Below, piece by piece: positions 41,718 to 50,705 of a DNA stretch of 64,000 nt. Origin of the DNA: Chloroflexota bacterium (lineage in GTDB: Bacteria; Chloroflexota; UBA11872); contig JAPPNP010000025.1 of NCBI GenBank assembly GCA_028873795.1, forward strand, positions 5,930-69,929. The letters are read 5' to 3'. The position numbers were made by a program, and so were the translations under genes. The notes under the pieces are model-generated. The model made no database searches, was not told where the DNA came from, and saw nothing but the letters and a program-made list of their open reading frames with translations. Each line of letters begins with the position of its first letter. The stretch's first letter is position 1.

Positions 41718-43493
41718 ATGACGCCCGACGCCTGGATTCTCATCGGCGTGCTGGGCGGTGCGCTGGTGCTCTTCGCCAGCGAACGGGTGCGACCCGATTT
41801 GGTCGGCGTCCTAGCGTTGCTGGCGGTGGCCTTCGCCGGCCTCGTCACGCCGGATCGGGTGTTCAGTGGCTTTAGCAGTCCCGCGGTGATCACGGTGGCG
41901 GGCATGTTCGTCTTGAGCGCCGGCCTCGTCGAGGCCCGCGTGCCGGCGGCGATCGCCGCCGGAATCGCCCGCCTTGGCGGTGGCTTGCGGCTGCGCATGG
42001 GGCTGCTCGTGCTCATCGTAGGCGTGATGTCGGCCGTGATGAACAACATTGCCGCCACCGTCATCCTCATTCCCGCGGCCACGTCCCTTGCGCTTGGCGC
42101 CAAGTCCGTTCCCTCGAAGCTGCTCATTCCGGTCTCGTTCGGCTCGCTCCTCGGAGGCCTGGTCACCCTCATTGGCACGCCGCCCAACCTACTCGTGAGC
42201 GACGCGCTCGCACGGGCCGGCGAGACGCCGTTCGGCATGTTCGATTACGCGCCGACCGGCCTCGCGGTCATGGCGGTGGGATTGCTCTATCTGCTGATTG
42301 CCGGGCCGCGGCTCATCCCCGCCCGCGAGAGTGCCGACGTCGACCGCGAAATTCAGCAGACGCGCGAGTTCATGGTCGAGCTCGAGGTGCCGGGCGATTC
42401 GGAACTTGCCGGACGCACCCTGTCGCAGCTCCGCTGGCGGCCTCGATTCAAAGTGGCCGTGGTCGAGATCATCCATCTCGGCGTCCGCAACCGATTCCCG
42501 GGACCGTCGGACGCCGTGTATGCCGGCGACCGGCTGATTGTGGAGGGTGAGCTCGAAGACGTCACCCGCTTTGCCCAAACCGAGCGATTGCGATTTGCCG
42601 GTGAGCACACCGGAGCTTCCCGTGATGACGTGAGCGATGGAACGGCCGTGGTCGAGCTCGTCGCCGGACCGGGCCTGAGGTTTGCGCACCAGACGATCGT
42701 GCAAATGAACTTTCGACGGCGGTACGGCGGCGTGGTGCTGGGCATCTGGCGCCAGGGCCAGCGTTTGGGGCGACCCATTCGCGAAGTTCGGATCCGGCCC
42801 GGCGACGTGCTGGTCGTCCGGGTGCCCATCGATCGCGTCGACACGTTCGCCCGCTCGCGCGAATTCATCCTCATCGGCCGCCGGCCGGCGCGTCCGGCCG
42901 TCCGCCCGCACATGGCCGTGGCGGTGCTCATTCTCGGGGCGGTCGTCGCCCTGGCCGCCGCGGGCATCGCGCCGATCGCCGTCACCGCCGCCGCCGGCAT
43001 AATTCTGATGCTGCTCTTCCGCGTGCTCCCCTACCAGCGTCTCTATACAGCCGTCGATTGGCGCACGATCGTGCTCATCGGCACGCTCATCCCGCTGGGC
43101 GACGCGATCACGTCCACCGGGCTGGCCGATCTCGCGGCGCAGTGGGCCGAGGAGTATGTGAGCCCCATTGGGCCGCTGGCCGTGCTCGCCGGTCTCTTCG
43201 TCGCCACCGCGATCTTGACCCAGCTGATGTCCAACGCCGCCGCCGTGGTGCTCATCGCCCCATTGGCGCTCGAGATTGCCGCGGGCGCGGGAATCTCCCC
43301 GCAGCCGGCCCTCATGATGGTGGCCATCTCGGCTTCGACGGCGTTTCTCACGCCCATCGGCCACCAGGCCAACCTGCTGGTCTACAACGCGGGCGGCTAC
43401 CGCTTCGTCGACTTCCTCCGGGTGGGCGCGCCGCTGACGCTGCTGATCCTCGTCACCTCGCTGATCGTCGTGCCGATCGTCTGGCCGATCTAG
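41718..43493 (+). CDS. SLC13-family permease with internal TrkA-C domains
   Basis: The 591-residue membrane protein has two blocks of transmembrane helices (about 5-195 and 395-590) around a cytosolic region (about 210-390) with two TrkA-C-type domains. The motifs MNNIAATVILIPA and SNAAAVVLIAP recall the helix hairpins of DASS/SLC13 transporters, and TLIGTPPNLLVSD and LTPIGHQANLLVY fit their substrate sites. Members move dicarboxylates, citrate or sulfate with Na+; the TrkA-C insertion marks the YfbS/SAC1-like branch. ATG 41718 is taken. It lies alone between divergent neighbours. Confidence 0.88.
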   Translation: MTPDAWILIGVLGGALVLFASERVRPDLVGVLALLAVAFAGLVTPDRVFSGFSSPAVITVAGMFVLSAGLVEARVPAAIAAGIARLGGGLRLRMGLLVLIVGVMSAVMNNIAATVILIPAATSLALGAKSVPSKLLIPVSFGSLLGGLVTLIGTPPNLLVSDALARAGETPFGMFDYAPTGLAVMAVGLLYLLIAGPRLIPARESADVDREIQQTREFMVELEVPGDSELAGRTLSQLRWRPRFKVAVVEIIHLGVRNRFPGPSDAVYAGDRLIVEGELEDVTRFAQTERLRFAGEHTGASRDDVSDGTAVVELVAGPGLRFAHQTIVQMNFRRRYGGVVLGIWRQGQRLGRPIREVRIRPGDVLVVRVPIDRVDTFARSREFILIGRRPARPAVRPHMAVAVLILGAVVALAAAGIAPIAVTAAAGIILMLLFRVLPYQRLYTAVDWRTIVLIGTLIPLGDAITSTGLADLAAQWAEEYVSPIGPLAVLAGLFVATAILTQLMSNAAAVVLIAPLALEIAAGAGISPQPALMMVAISASTAFLTPIGHQANLLVYNAGGYRFVDFLRVGAPLTLLILVTSLIVVPIVWPI

Positions 43494-43496
43494 ACC

Positions 43497-44645
43497 CTAT
43501 CCGGTCGCGCCGGTTTCGAAGCGGTCGAGACGGAACATCTCGATGTCGTGCCGCGATTGGCCGTCCAGCGCCAGCTCGGCCGCAATCTCGCCAACCGCCG
43601 ACGCAAACTTGAAGCCATGCCCGGAGCACGCGGAGATCAGCGTGACGTTGGGGTGCTGAGGGTGGATGTCCATGATGAAGTGACCGTCGGGCGTGCTGGT
43701 GAACATGCAGGTCATCAATTCCAGCGCGCGGCCGTTGGCTCCCGGAAAGTAGGGGGCCAGGCAGGTACGCAGGAGCGCCTCGTCCGACTCGTCCGTGGCT
43801 CGCTGCAGCGCCTTCGGAGTGACGCCTGTCTGCAAATGGTGCATGCGGCCAAGCTTGAGGCCGGGCGGACCGTATCGAGGCAGGCCGTAGAAATACTCCT
43901 CGTCGCCGGGAGGCTGGAGCAGCCACACCGGCAGACGGTCCGGCTCGTAGAGCTCTGCATCATCAGGCTCGAACCACCCGACAACCTGGCGCGTCACGTC
44001 CAGCGGCAGACTCAAGTCCGCCAGCAACTCGGCCATCCAGGCTCCGGCCGTGAACACGAGCCGGTCGGCACGGTAGACGTGTTGTTCCGTGTGGACCTCG
44101 ACGCCGTCGCTCGTTGCCTCCCAGCCGGTGATGGGTTCCCGCGTCCGCACCTCCGCTCCGTGGCCGCGCGCCGCCGACGCGTGCGCCAATATCGCCCGCT
44201 CCGGGAGCAAGAATCCGGCCGACGGATCGTGCACGCCGATCATGTCGTTCGAGAGATGCAGGGCGGGATACCGCCGCTGGACCTCGGAGGCATCGAACAC
44301 CTCGTGCTCCAAGTCATAGCGTTCGGCCGCCAGCAGCGCGCCCCGCACCACGAGCGCATCGGGGCGTCCCATCGACAGTCCGCCCGTGTGAATAAACAGC
44401 GTCTCGCCGCTGATTGCCTCGAGTTCGCGCCACAGCGTCTGGGCTCGCTGGACCAGCGGCACATAGCCGGGCGCGTTGTAGTAGGCGTGCCGCATGATGC
44501 GCGTGTAGCCGTGGGAGCTGCCCTGGTCGTGCGCCAGGTCGAACTGCTCCAGCGCCAGCACTCGCACGCCCCGGCGCGCCAGATGGAATGACGCGGCGCT
44601 GCCCATCGCCCCCACGCCTACTACGATGACGTCCCAATCAGACAT
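43497..44645 (-). CDS. MTOX-family FAD-dependent oxidase
   Basis: The 382-residue flavoprotein resembles N-methyltryptophan oxidase (SolA) and monomeric sarcosine oxidase. It has an N-terminal Rossmann motif VIVVGVGAMGSAASFHLARRG, SSHGYTRIMRHAYY with FAD-contacting residues, and the C-terminal segment TCMFTSTPDGHFIMD, whose Cys corresponds to the residue that holds FAD covalently in the family, followed by SGHGFKFA. It would oxidise an N-methyl or secondary amine and release H2O2. ATG 44645 is preferred (MSDWDVIVVG); GTG 44669 is possible. It ends 3 bp after the permease stop. Confidence 0.9.
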   Translation of the reverse strand: MSDWDVIVVGVGAMGSAASFHLARRGVRVLALEQFDLAHDQGSSHGYTRIMRHAYYNAPGYVPLVQRAQTLWRELEAISGETLFIHTGGLSMGRPDALVVRGALLAAERYDLEHEVFDASEVQRRYPALHLSNDMIGVHDPSAGFLLPERAILAHASAARGHGAEVRTREPITGWEATSDGVEVHTEQHVYRADRLVFTAGAWMAELLADLSLPLDVTRQVVGWFEPDDAELYEPDRLPVWLLQPPGDEEYFYGLPRYGPPGLKLGRMHHLQTGVTPKALQRATDESDEALLRTCLAPYFPGANGRALELMTCMFTSTPDGHFIMDIHPQHPNVTLISACSGHGFKFASAVGEIAAELALDGQSRHDIEMFRLDRFETGATG

Positions 44646-44701
44646 GCGGCCAGCGTCTTCGTCGCTCACGCGCCGCCTGCATTGTGCGAAAGGCCCCGGC
44701 T

Positions 44702-45586
44702 ATGAGCCAGCCGCTGCGAGTGGTGCTGCTCGGCACCGGCACGCCCGACCCGCGACCGCATCGCGGCGGGTCCTCGACCTACGTCGGCGTGGGCGATGCC
44801 GGCGTGGTGTTCGACCTGGGACCCGGGGCGACGCGAAATCTCGCGGCCGCGGGAATCGATCCCGTCACGATCGGCCATGTGTTCTTCACCCACCTGCACT
44901 TCGACCACTCCACCGACTACCCGCACTTCGCGCTGTCGCGCTGGGACCAGGGCGCCGGACCCGGCGACGACCTCAACGTCTACGGGCCGCGGCCGCTGGA
45001 GCGCATGACCGAGCGCCTGTTCGGCCATGACGGCGCCTTTGGGCCCGATCTCGTCGCGCGCACCAACCATCCCATGAGCTTGCAGGCCTACCGCAACCGC
45101 GGCGGAGAGATGCCCCGCCAACGGCCGCGCTTCGCGGTCCGGGAGCTCAAGGTGGGAGACACCGTCTCCGCCGATGGATGGACGGTTCGCGTGGGGCATG
45201 CGCTGCACGCCCAGCCCTATCTCACGTCGCTGGCCTACCGGCTCGACGCCGAGGCCGGATCGGTCGTGATCTCGGGGGACACGCGCCCATTGCCGGAGAT
45301 CGTCGAGTTGGCGCGTGGGGCGCACACCCTGGTCCACATGGCCATGCAGGTCGACGCGGCGCGCGACCAGTGGCCCGACATCTACTCCGCGTGCACCACC
45401 GCCCGTGGCGCCGGCGAGATCGCCGCCGCGGCGGGCGTCCAGCGGCTGGTGCTGGTGCACGTCATGACCGAAGCCGACGACCCGGCGTACATGCAGGCGA
45501 TGGTGGACGAAGCGCGCGAGGTCTTCGACGGCTGCGTCATCGGCGGCGCCGACGGGCTGTCGTTGACGTTTTCCGAGACCGACTAG
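44702..45586 (+). CDS. MBL-fold metallohydrolase (RNase Z-like branch)
   Basis: The 294-residue protein has the metallo-beta-lactamase core: GTGTPDPRPHRGGSS at the start, metal motif THLHFDHSTDYP (His-x-His-x-Asp-His), ISGDTRP with the bridging Asp, and a final His in LVHVMTEAD. The layout with no CPSF box fits RNase Z, arylsulfatase or phosphodiesterase-like members. It is probably a cytosolic Zn-dependent hydrolase; the substrate is open. ATG 44702 is used instead of the upstream GTG. It ends within the convergent kinase gene; both stops share a CTAG. Confidence 0.87.
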   Translation: MSQPLRVVLLGTGTPDPRPHRGGSSTYVGVGDAGVVFDLGPGATRNLAAAGIDPVTIGHVFFTHLHFDHSTDYPHFALSRWDQGAGPGDDLNVYGPRPLERMTERLFGHDGAFGPDLVARTNHPMSLQAYRNRGGEMPRQRPRFAVRELKVGDTVSADGWTVRVGHALHAQPYLTSLAYRLDAEAGSVVISGDTRPLPEIVELARGAHTLVHMAMQVDAARDQWPDIYSACTTARGAGEIAAAAGVQRLVLVHVMTEADDPAYMQAMVDEAREVFDGCVIGGADGLSLTFSETD

Positions 45587-46194
45587 CGCGCCCGGGCGAC
45601 TTTCTCGAGGAGCCGGTCGGGCAGCGTGTCCCATGGACGTGGCTCCACGACCGCGAGCCCGTGGCGCGAGGCCTCCTCGGCAAGCCATTGGCCGAACATC
45701 CACTTGGCTTTGGACTCGGCTTGAAGCTCGTCTCGGCCTCGGCCCACCGCCCTGGTTCCGCGACGAGACGCCAGCGCGGTTCGAAGCGCTGACTCATCGG
45801 GCTCCACGATGAACGCGGCGCGTATCCAGGCCGCGCGTTCGAGCACTGGTGGGCGGGCAAGCAGCGACGGCACGATGCCATCACCCTCGATCACGATGGG
45901 CAGCTGCTGGTCGACGTGGTTCTCCACAATCGCCTCCAGCGCGGCGGACATGACGTGGCCGACATCTATCAGCGCTGCACACTGCTCCTCCGGCGTGCCT
46001 CGTCGGAAACCGGGCTGCGTGTCGAGGTAGAGCGCCTCCGTCCCGCTGGGCAGCGTGACCTCGGCCCGTTGGAACGCGAGTCGCAGGTCATCGACCATCA
46101 ACCACGGCACGCCGAGTGCCCGGCCCAAGCGCTCCGCCGCGGTCGTCTTCCCGGCTGCCGAGTGCCCGCCGATGAGCAGTACGAGCCAGTCCAC
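45583..46194 (-). CDS. P-loop kinase-like protein
   Basis: The 203-residue protein has a Walker A motif, GGHSAAGKTTAAERL, at about 9-23 and the size and layout of small P-loop kinases: MVDDLRLAFQ, IEGDGIVPSLLA (possible Walker B) and a lid-like stretch SRRGTRAVGRGRDE. Substrate candidates range from nucleosides to 2-phosphoglycerate-type acids. The ATG at 46192-46194 starts MDWLVLLIGG. It ends on the same CTAG as the MBL gene and lies 33 bp after the PPK2 gene on the same strand. Confidence 0.8.
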   Translation of the reverse strand: MDWLVLLIGGHSAAGKTTAAERLGRALGVPWLMVDDLRLAFQRAEVTLPSGTEALYLDTQPGFRRGTPEEQCAALIDVGHVMSAALEAIVENHVDQQLPIVIEGDGIVPSLLARPPVLERAAWIRAAFIVEPDESALRTALASRRGTRAVGRGRDELQAESKAKWMFGQWLAEEASRHGLAVVEPRPWDTLPDRLLEKVARAR

Positions 46195-46227
46195 CGCGCT
46201 CCGCCCGCTAGGAAACCCCGGCGCGAG

Positions 46228-47121
46228 CTACCAGACCTCGTCCTTGGAGTAGAGGCTCTTGGCGGGTCCGATCAGCTTGGGATCGGGCTTGGGCACGCGC
46301 CGGTCGACGTCGGGGTCGTACTCCAGGCTCCGCAGCACGAAGCGCATGCAATTGAGGCGGGCGCGCCGCTTGTCGTCAGACTTGACCACCACCCAGGGCG
46401 ACGCCTTCATGTCGGTACCGGCGAACATCAGCTTCTTTGCCTCGGTGAACTCGTCCCACAGGGGCAGCGACCGCATGTCCACGGGGCTCAGCTTCCACTG
46501 CTTGAGGCTGTCTTGGGCGCGGGACAGCACGCGCCGCAGTTGCTCCTCCTGGCTCACGGAAAACCAGAACTTGAACAGCCGCAGGCCCTCGTTGATCAAC
46601 ATTTGCTCGAACAAGACGGTGTCGCGCAGGAATCGCACCGTCTCGGCCGGCGTGCAGAACCCCATCACCGGCTCGACCACCGCCCGGTTGTACCAGGAGC
46701 GGTCGAAGAACACGATCTCCCCTTCCGACGGCAGGTGCTGCACGTAGCGCTGGAAGTACCACTGCCCGCGCTCCCGTTCGGAAGGGGCCGGCAGTGCAAC
46801 CACCGTCGCGCCACGGGGATTGAGGTGCTCCATGAATCGCTTGATCGTGCCGCCCTTGCCCGCGGCGTCCCGCCCCTCGAACAGCAGCACGACGCGCTCC
46901 CCGGTCTCCTTGACCCATTTCTGCATTTTCAGCAGCTCGACCTGCAGCGCGGCCTTTCGGCGTTCGTAGGCACGCCGGCCCATCTTGGTGTCATAGGGAT
47001 AGGAGTCGCTGATGATCTCGCGGCGGCCGGCGCGTTCTACCTTCCGCAAGATCCCCTTGGGAATCCCATCCGTGGGAAGCAGGAGACCAGTGTCGTCTCG
47101 CACTGCGGTCGCGGTTGCCAT
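46228..47121 (-). CDS. ppk2: Polyphosphate kinase 2 (PPK2)
   Basis: The 297-residue enzyme uses polyphosphate to phosphorylate nucleoside mono- or diphosphates, or runs in reverse. Conserved PPK2 features are Walker A EGRDAAGKGGTIKRF at about 82-96, FFDRSWYNR (Walker B) near 138, and EEQLRRVLSRAQD followed by LKQWKLSPVD. One PPK2 domain suggests class I or III; class is not decided. A promoter candidate lies only six bases before the start codon, which suggests a leaderless mRNA. The gene links to energy storage along with the glgP gene upstream. Confidence 0.93.
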   Translation of the reverse strand: MATATAVRDDTGLLLPTDGIPKGILRKVERAGRREIISDSYPYDTKMGRRAYERRKAALQVELLKMQKWVKETGERVVLLFEGRDAAGKGGTIKRFMEHLNPRGATVVALPAPSERERGQWYFQRYVQHLPSEGEIVFFDRSWYNRAVVEPVMGFCTPAETVRFLRDTVLFEQMLINEGLRLFKFWFSVSQEEQLRRVLSRAQDSLKQWKLSPVDMRSLPLWDEFTEAKKLMFAGTDMKASPWVVVKSDDKRRARLNCMRFVLRSLEYDPDVDRRVPKPDPKLIGPAKSLYSKDEVW

Positions 47122-47127
47122 GGGAAT

Positions 47128-47156
47128 ACCCTATTTCCGTGTCCCACACCCGTCAA
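47128..47156 (-). promoter_or_regulatory. Promoter candidate giving a leaderless ppk2 transcript
   Basis: On the minus strand TTGACG (47156-47151) and TAGGGT (47133-47128) are 17 bp apart. Transcription would begin about at the start codon of the polyphosphate kinase gene, and no Shine-Dalgarno is visible. The -10 hexamer is weak. Confidence 0.35.
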
Positions 47157-47285
47157 TTTCCATTTCGAACCAAAATTTGAAAGGTCGAGTCGAGGCCGGT
47201 GCCATGCACCGCAGTGCCCGTCCCGGCCAGCGGCCGAGAGTGCCGCCGTGTCGGCGCCGGACCGGTCGAGCCGGCCCCTCCCGCG

Positions 47286-49847
47286 CTACAGCGCCGCCAA
47301 CACCTCGCGCTGGCGCGCCAGCCGCTCCGATCGAGCCGCCGCGAAGCGCTTGATGCCGGCGTGGATCGAGTCGGCGTCGAGATTCGCCTCGGCGATCACG
47401 TCCGGCTCGGTGCCGCCGGTCAGCCACTGGTTGTCCCAGTCCGACCACAGCGAGTACTCGTCGGTTAGCGGACCCAGGTCGCGCACCGGCGGCATCCGCC
47501 GCGTGCCGGTGGATACCACCATCGCGTCATAGCGCGCTCCGGCCGGTATGAGGTGGTCGCGATAGGCCTGCGGCTGGCGTTGAAAGAGCTCCTCGCTCAC
47601 CACGGCAACCACCCGCACGTTCACGCCCTCCGCTTCCAGCTGGGGCAGCACCCGCATCAGGTTGACCGTCGAATTCGAGCCCTGCACGAACACCGTGCCC
47701 TGCGGCTCGCTGCCCGCGTCCCAATCGCGAATCAGGTACATGCCCTTGGCCGCCGCCAGCGGATCTGAGTCGGCGAATCCGGCGCGGTCGGCCACTGGAA
47801 AGTCGGGCCGCGCCACTTCGATGGTGATCAGCCCGACCTTCGGGTCGCGGGCCGCCAGGGACGCCGCGGCGAAATATCCCGGCGCCACGTCGTTGTAGTC
47901 CCAGAAGCTCAGGTTGATGGCCTGATCCCGCGGAAACAGCTTCCACACCTGCGGCGCGAAGATGCCGAAATGCGTGCGGGCGTCGGCGGCGGTTTCCGGC
48001 CCGGAGTGCCCCGCCAAGATGTGCAGCACGCCCATGCGGAACGGGCTGTCCTGATTCTGCTGGCTCCAGACGCGAGCCGGCAGATACATCAGCGGCGTGA
48101 ACGCGCCGTAGGTGCCGCTGAGCGCCCAGACGCCGGCGTGGCGATCGGGATCGAGCGACGCCGACTGGCTCACCAGTCCGATCGCCGACGAGGCGTTGCC
48201 GGCCTCCTCGATTGGCGCCTTCATGCGCGTGCCCAACGGATTGTCCACCGGGTCGTAGTGCCCCCAAATTGCGCCGTTCTCCACATTGATGGAGCTGGAA
48301 AGGTCGGCGGCCAGCGTGATGAACCGGTTGTCCGTGACGTAGTTGACCCACTTGATCAGCTCGGAGATGGCGCGCCGGGTTCCGGCAACCTCGCCCGGCT
48401 GCTTGGCCAGCGCGATCTCCACCGTCGCCGTCTCGCCCGTGATCTCGTTGGTGACCTCGACCGACTGCGGCTCCAGCGGAATGTTCTCCGGGCACAGCCG
48501 CTCGTCCATGAATGGATTGGCCGTCGGATCGATGCGCAGCGGCAGGTTGTCGTTCACCGAGTCGCCGATCTCGACCAGCCGGTCCGCCAGCCAGTTGCCC
48601 AGTCCGTTCTGGTTGAGCACCGACATCGCCACGTCGATATTCGTCTTGAATTGGATCAGCCGCTCGCGCTCGTCGGCCACGGGGCCGTCGCGGATGCCGT
48701 CGAACTCGACGCCGTAGCGCCGCTCGAACGTCTCGGCCAGCGCCACGAAGTACGGCTCGTTCATCTTCAGCTCATACGGGTGGCTGTGATAGCCGACGAG
48801 TTGGTCGCCGAATCCGGGCAGATGTCCGTTGTCGGCCGCCGGCCACCAGCCCTTGGTCGTCGTCCCGACGACGATGATCGGGCGGCGGTCGTTCGGGTCC
48901 CACTCTTCCATCGCCCGCAGGCCGGCCATGATCTGGTCGTAGTCGTTCCCGTCCTCCAGCGAGATCACGTTCCAGCCGTAGGACGTCCACTGGTCCTCGA
49001 TCACGTAGCCCTGGGTCAGCGACGGGTCGATGACGCCCCCGACGAGCGAATCGTCGATGCCGGCGTTGTTGTACGAGAGCAGCACGCGCAGCCGCTTGCC
49101 CACCTGCTGCGCCAGCGCCTGGGTCTTCAGTTCCTGCGCGTGACCCTCGGTCATGGCGAACTCGCCCTCGAGCGCAATCACCTTGAGCGAGTCGTCGGCG
49201 CCGACGAAGTCCCAGAAGGCCGCCTTGCCCGCCGCCGTGGCGACGCCGATGCCGGACGGCCCGCCGTTGACGTCGTTGGTCAGGTCAGTGGTCTCGGAGT
49301 GGCCCGCCAGCGAGCGAATGCCGCGGATCTTGGCCTGCGCGAACAGCGGGTGATCCTCCAGCCCGTGGTCCTGCAGCAGCGTGTCCAGGGCGCCGCGGCC
49401 CCGACGGAATCCCAGCGCGTCGATCGGCAGCATGCCCACGTTGGGGTCGACGGCGTAGCGGTCGTCGCCCGTCGCCGCGTGCTTCTGCGCCATGGCCTCG
49501 CCCATAATCATCCAGAGGGCGTAGGCGGTGGGGATGTTGTGCCCCCCGGCCAGCATGAACCGGTCGCAGAACGGGTGCTTGGGCCGGCGGTAGTCATAGC
49601 GCAGCGCGCCGTTCTCGGGTCCGCCCAGGTGCAGCGCCACGTTGTACGGCGTATAGGCAAGCGGACCGCCAAAGTGCCCGGTCTGGGCGTAGTTGCCCAG
49701 CAGCACCAGGGTCATCGCGGTCATGAAGCCGACGTCTTCGATCCGCTCGCGGTCGTAGGTGGGGACCTCAACCGTCTGGTCGATCGCCACCGACTGCACC
49801 GCGCTTCCGCGGGCGGTAACGCTTTGGCTGCCGTTGCTGTGCGCCAT
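47286..49847 (-). CDS. Long transketolase-like thiamine-diphosphate enzyme
   Basis: The 853-residue protein is longer than classical transketolase (about 660). The N-terminal ThDP domain has GPSGIGVATAAGKAAFWDF and EGEFAMTEGHAQE with SYNNAGID for Mg2+/ThDP; the pyrimidine and C-terminal domains follow, with VWALSGTYGAFTP and FVQGSNSTVNLMRV. Transketolases move two-carbon ketol units between sugar phosphates, but this long form resembles the pyruvate-dehydrogenase-E1-like branch as much as TktA, so the donor is uncertain. ATG 49847 is set by AAGGAGCAG just upstream. Single gene. Confidence 0.85.
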   Translation of the reverse strand: MAHSNGSQSVTARGSAVQSVAIDQTVEVPTYDRERIEDVGFMTAMTLVLLGNYAQTGHFGGPLAYTPYNVALHLGGPENGALRYDYRRPKHPFCDRFMLAGGHNIPTAYALWMIMGEAMAQKHAATGDDRYAVDPNVGMLPIDALGFRRGRGALDTLLQDHGLEDHPLFAQAKIRGIRSLAGHSETTDLTNDVNGGPSGIGVATAAGKAAFWDFVGADDSLKVIALEGEFAMTEGHAQELKTQALAQQVGKRLRVLLSYNNAGIDDSLVGGVIDPSLTQGYVIEDQWTSYGWNVISLEDGNDYDQIMAGLRAMEEWDPNDRRPIIVVGTTTKGWWPAADNGHLPGFGDQLVGYHSHPYELKMNEPYFVALAETFERRYGVEFDGIRDGPVADERERLIQFKTNIDVAMSVLNQNGLGNWLADRLVEIGDSVNDNLPLRIDPTANPFMDERLCPENIPLEPQSVEVTNEITGETATVEIALAKQPGEVAGTRRAISELIKWVNYVTDNRFITLAADLSSSINVENGAIWGHYDPVDNPLGTRMKAPIEEAGNASSAIGLVSQSASLDPDRHAGVWALSGTYGAFTPLMYLPARVWSQQNQDSPFRMGVLHILAGHSGPETAADARTHFGIFAPQVWKLFPRDQAINLSFWDYNDVAPGYFAAASLAARDPKVGLITIEVARPDFPVADRAGFADSDPLAAAKGMYLIRDWDAGSEPQGTVFVQGSNSTVNLMRVLPQLEAEGVNVRVVAVVSEELFQRQPQAYRDHLIPAGARYDAMVVSTGTRRMPPVRDLGPLTDEYSLWSDWDNQWLTGGTEPDVIAEANLDADSIHAGIKRFAAARSERLARQREVLAAL

Positions 49848-50091
49848 CAATCGCTGCTCCTTGAGAGTCGAGGCTGGGGGAGGGGCATCGTCAGTTTTCC
49901 CCGAGTGCACCCGTCACGCCGCGAACCAGGCAGGTGGCCTCGAACGCGCCACGCGAAAGGCGCCTCAAAGAGTACCCGATGGTCCGCTGCCAAAGGGCGC
50001 GCAATCGCGAAACTCAACGCCATAGGCGGACGAGTCGAAAGGCACACAGATCTCAAGACTTCACGGACCTCGGCCAGCTTGTGCGGCGGCG

Positions 50092-50535
50092 CTATTCAGT
50101 CAACAGCAAATCCCGCAGACACACGGGATATAGCGGTCCGTCGAGCGGCTGGGTGAGGTCGATCCAAACGGCTTCGATGCGCTTGCCGCTTGACTCCATC
50201 CCATTGATCCCTTCGGCGCCGTAGAGCGACCGGTCCACCAACTGCGCCTCGAAGAGAAACTCGATCTGATGGGCCTGCTCGCCGTCACGCTCGAAGATGT
50301 TTTCGATCGTGGTCAGATGCCGCACCTGCTCGATTTCCGCCTCGATTTCCTCCATGATTTCGCGATTCACGGCTTGTTCCGCCCGTTCCCCAAATTCAAT
50401 TCGGCCGCCCAATGGGCGGTAGTAGTGGTCGCCGTCGGGCGCGGTATATCGACGCACGAGCAGGCGCGGACCGTCGCGAATCACCGCCAGCGCCACCGGG
50501 CGAATGTGGGACTGGGACTTCCGCTTGTCAGGCAT
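50092..50535 (-). CDS. Nudix hydrolase with altered box
   Basis: The 147-residue protein has a recognisable Nudix box, GGRIEFGERAEQAVNREIMEE, but the Gly that follows the EE in the consensus is Glu (EEIEAEI). The N-terminus RPVALAVIRDGPRLLVRRYTAPDGDHYYRPLGG is typical. Nudix enzymes cleave nucleoside diphosphate derivatives, including damaged nucleotides or capped ends; the substrate is unclear. It stands 244 bp after the transketolase start region. No signal peptide. Confidence 0.87.
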   Translation of the reverse strand: MPDKRKSQSHIRPVALAVIRDGPRLLVRRYTAPDGDHYYRPLGGRIEFGERAEQAVNREIMEEIEAEIEQVRHLTTIENIFERDGEQAHQIEFLFEAQLVDRSLYGAEGINGMESSGKRIEAVWIDLTQPLDGPLYPVCLRDLLLTE

Positions 50536-50657
50536 CAGTCCGCCATCCGATCAAGCCGGTCGGAACCGTGGCCAAAAGACACGGTGGCAGTCCCGCTGCC
50601 GGGACCCGCAGTGTCGCTGCGGCGAGTCGCGGGACACTTTGCCCGGGAGGCGCGGAC

Positions 50658-50686
50658 CTGGATTCCGGCCTCCGCCGGAATGACGG
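50658..50686. repeat. Dispersed palindromic repeat (TTCCGGCGGA type), copy 2
   Basis: CTGGATTCCGGCC and TCCGCCGGAATGACGG are the reverse complement of the repeat at 32871-32898 and 58546-58573. It is intergenic, between Nudix and trpS, 20 bp after the end of the tRNA synthetase gene. Confidence 0.75.
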
Positions 50687-50705
50687 ACCAATATTCCCCA
50701 CTACC

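Noticed and set aside
45916-47532. 538-codon plus-strand frame opposite ppk2
   Set aside because: Same shadow pattern; the minus frame has the PPK2 motifs.
47970-50156. 728-codon plus-strand frame opposite transketolase
   Set aside because: High-GC shadow with His/Arg/Val-rich composition and no domain; the minus frame has clear ThDP motifs.
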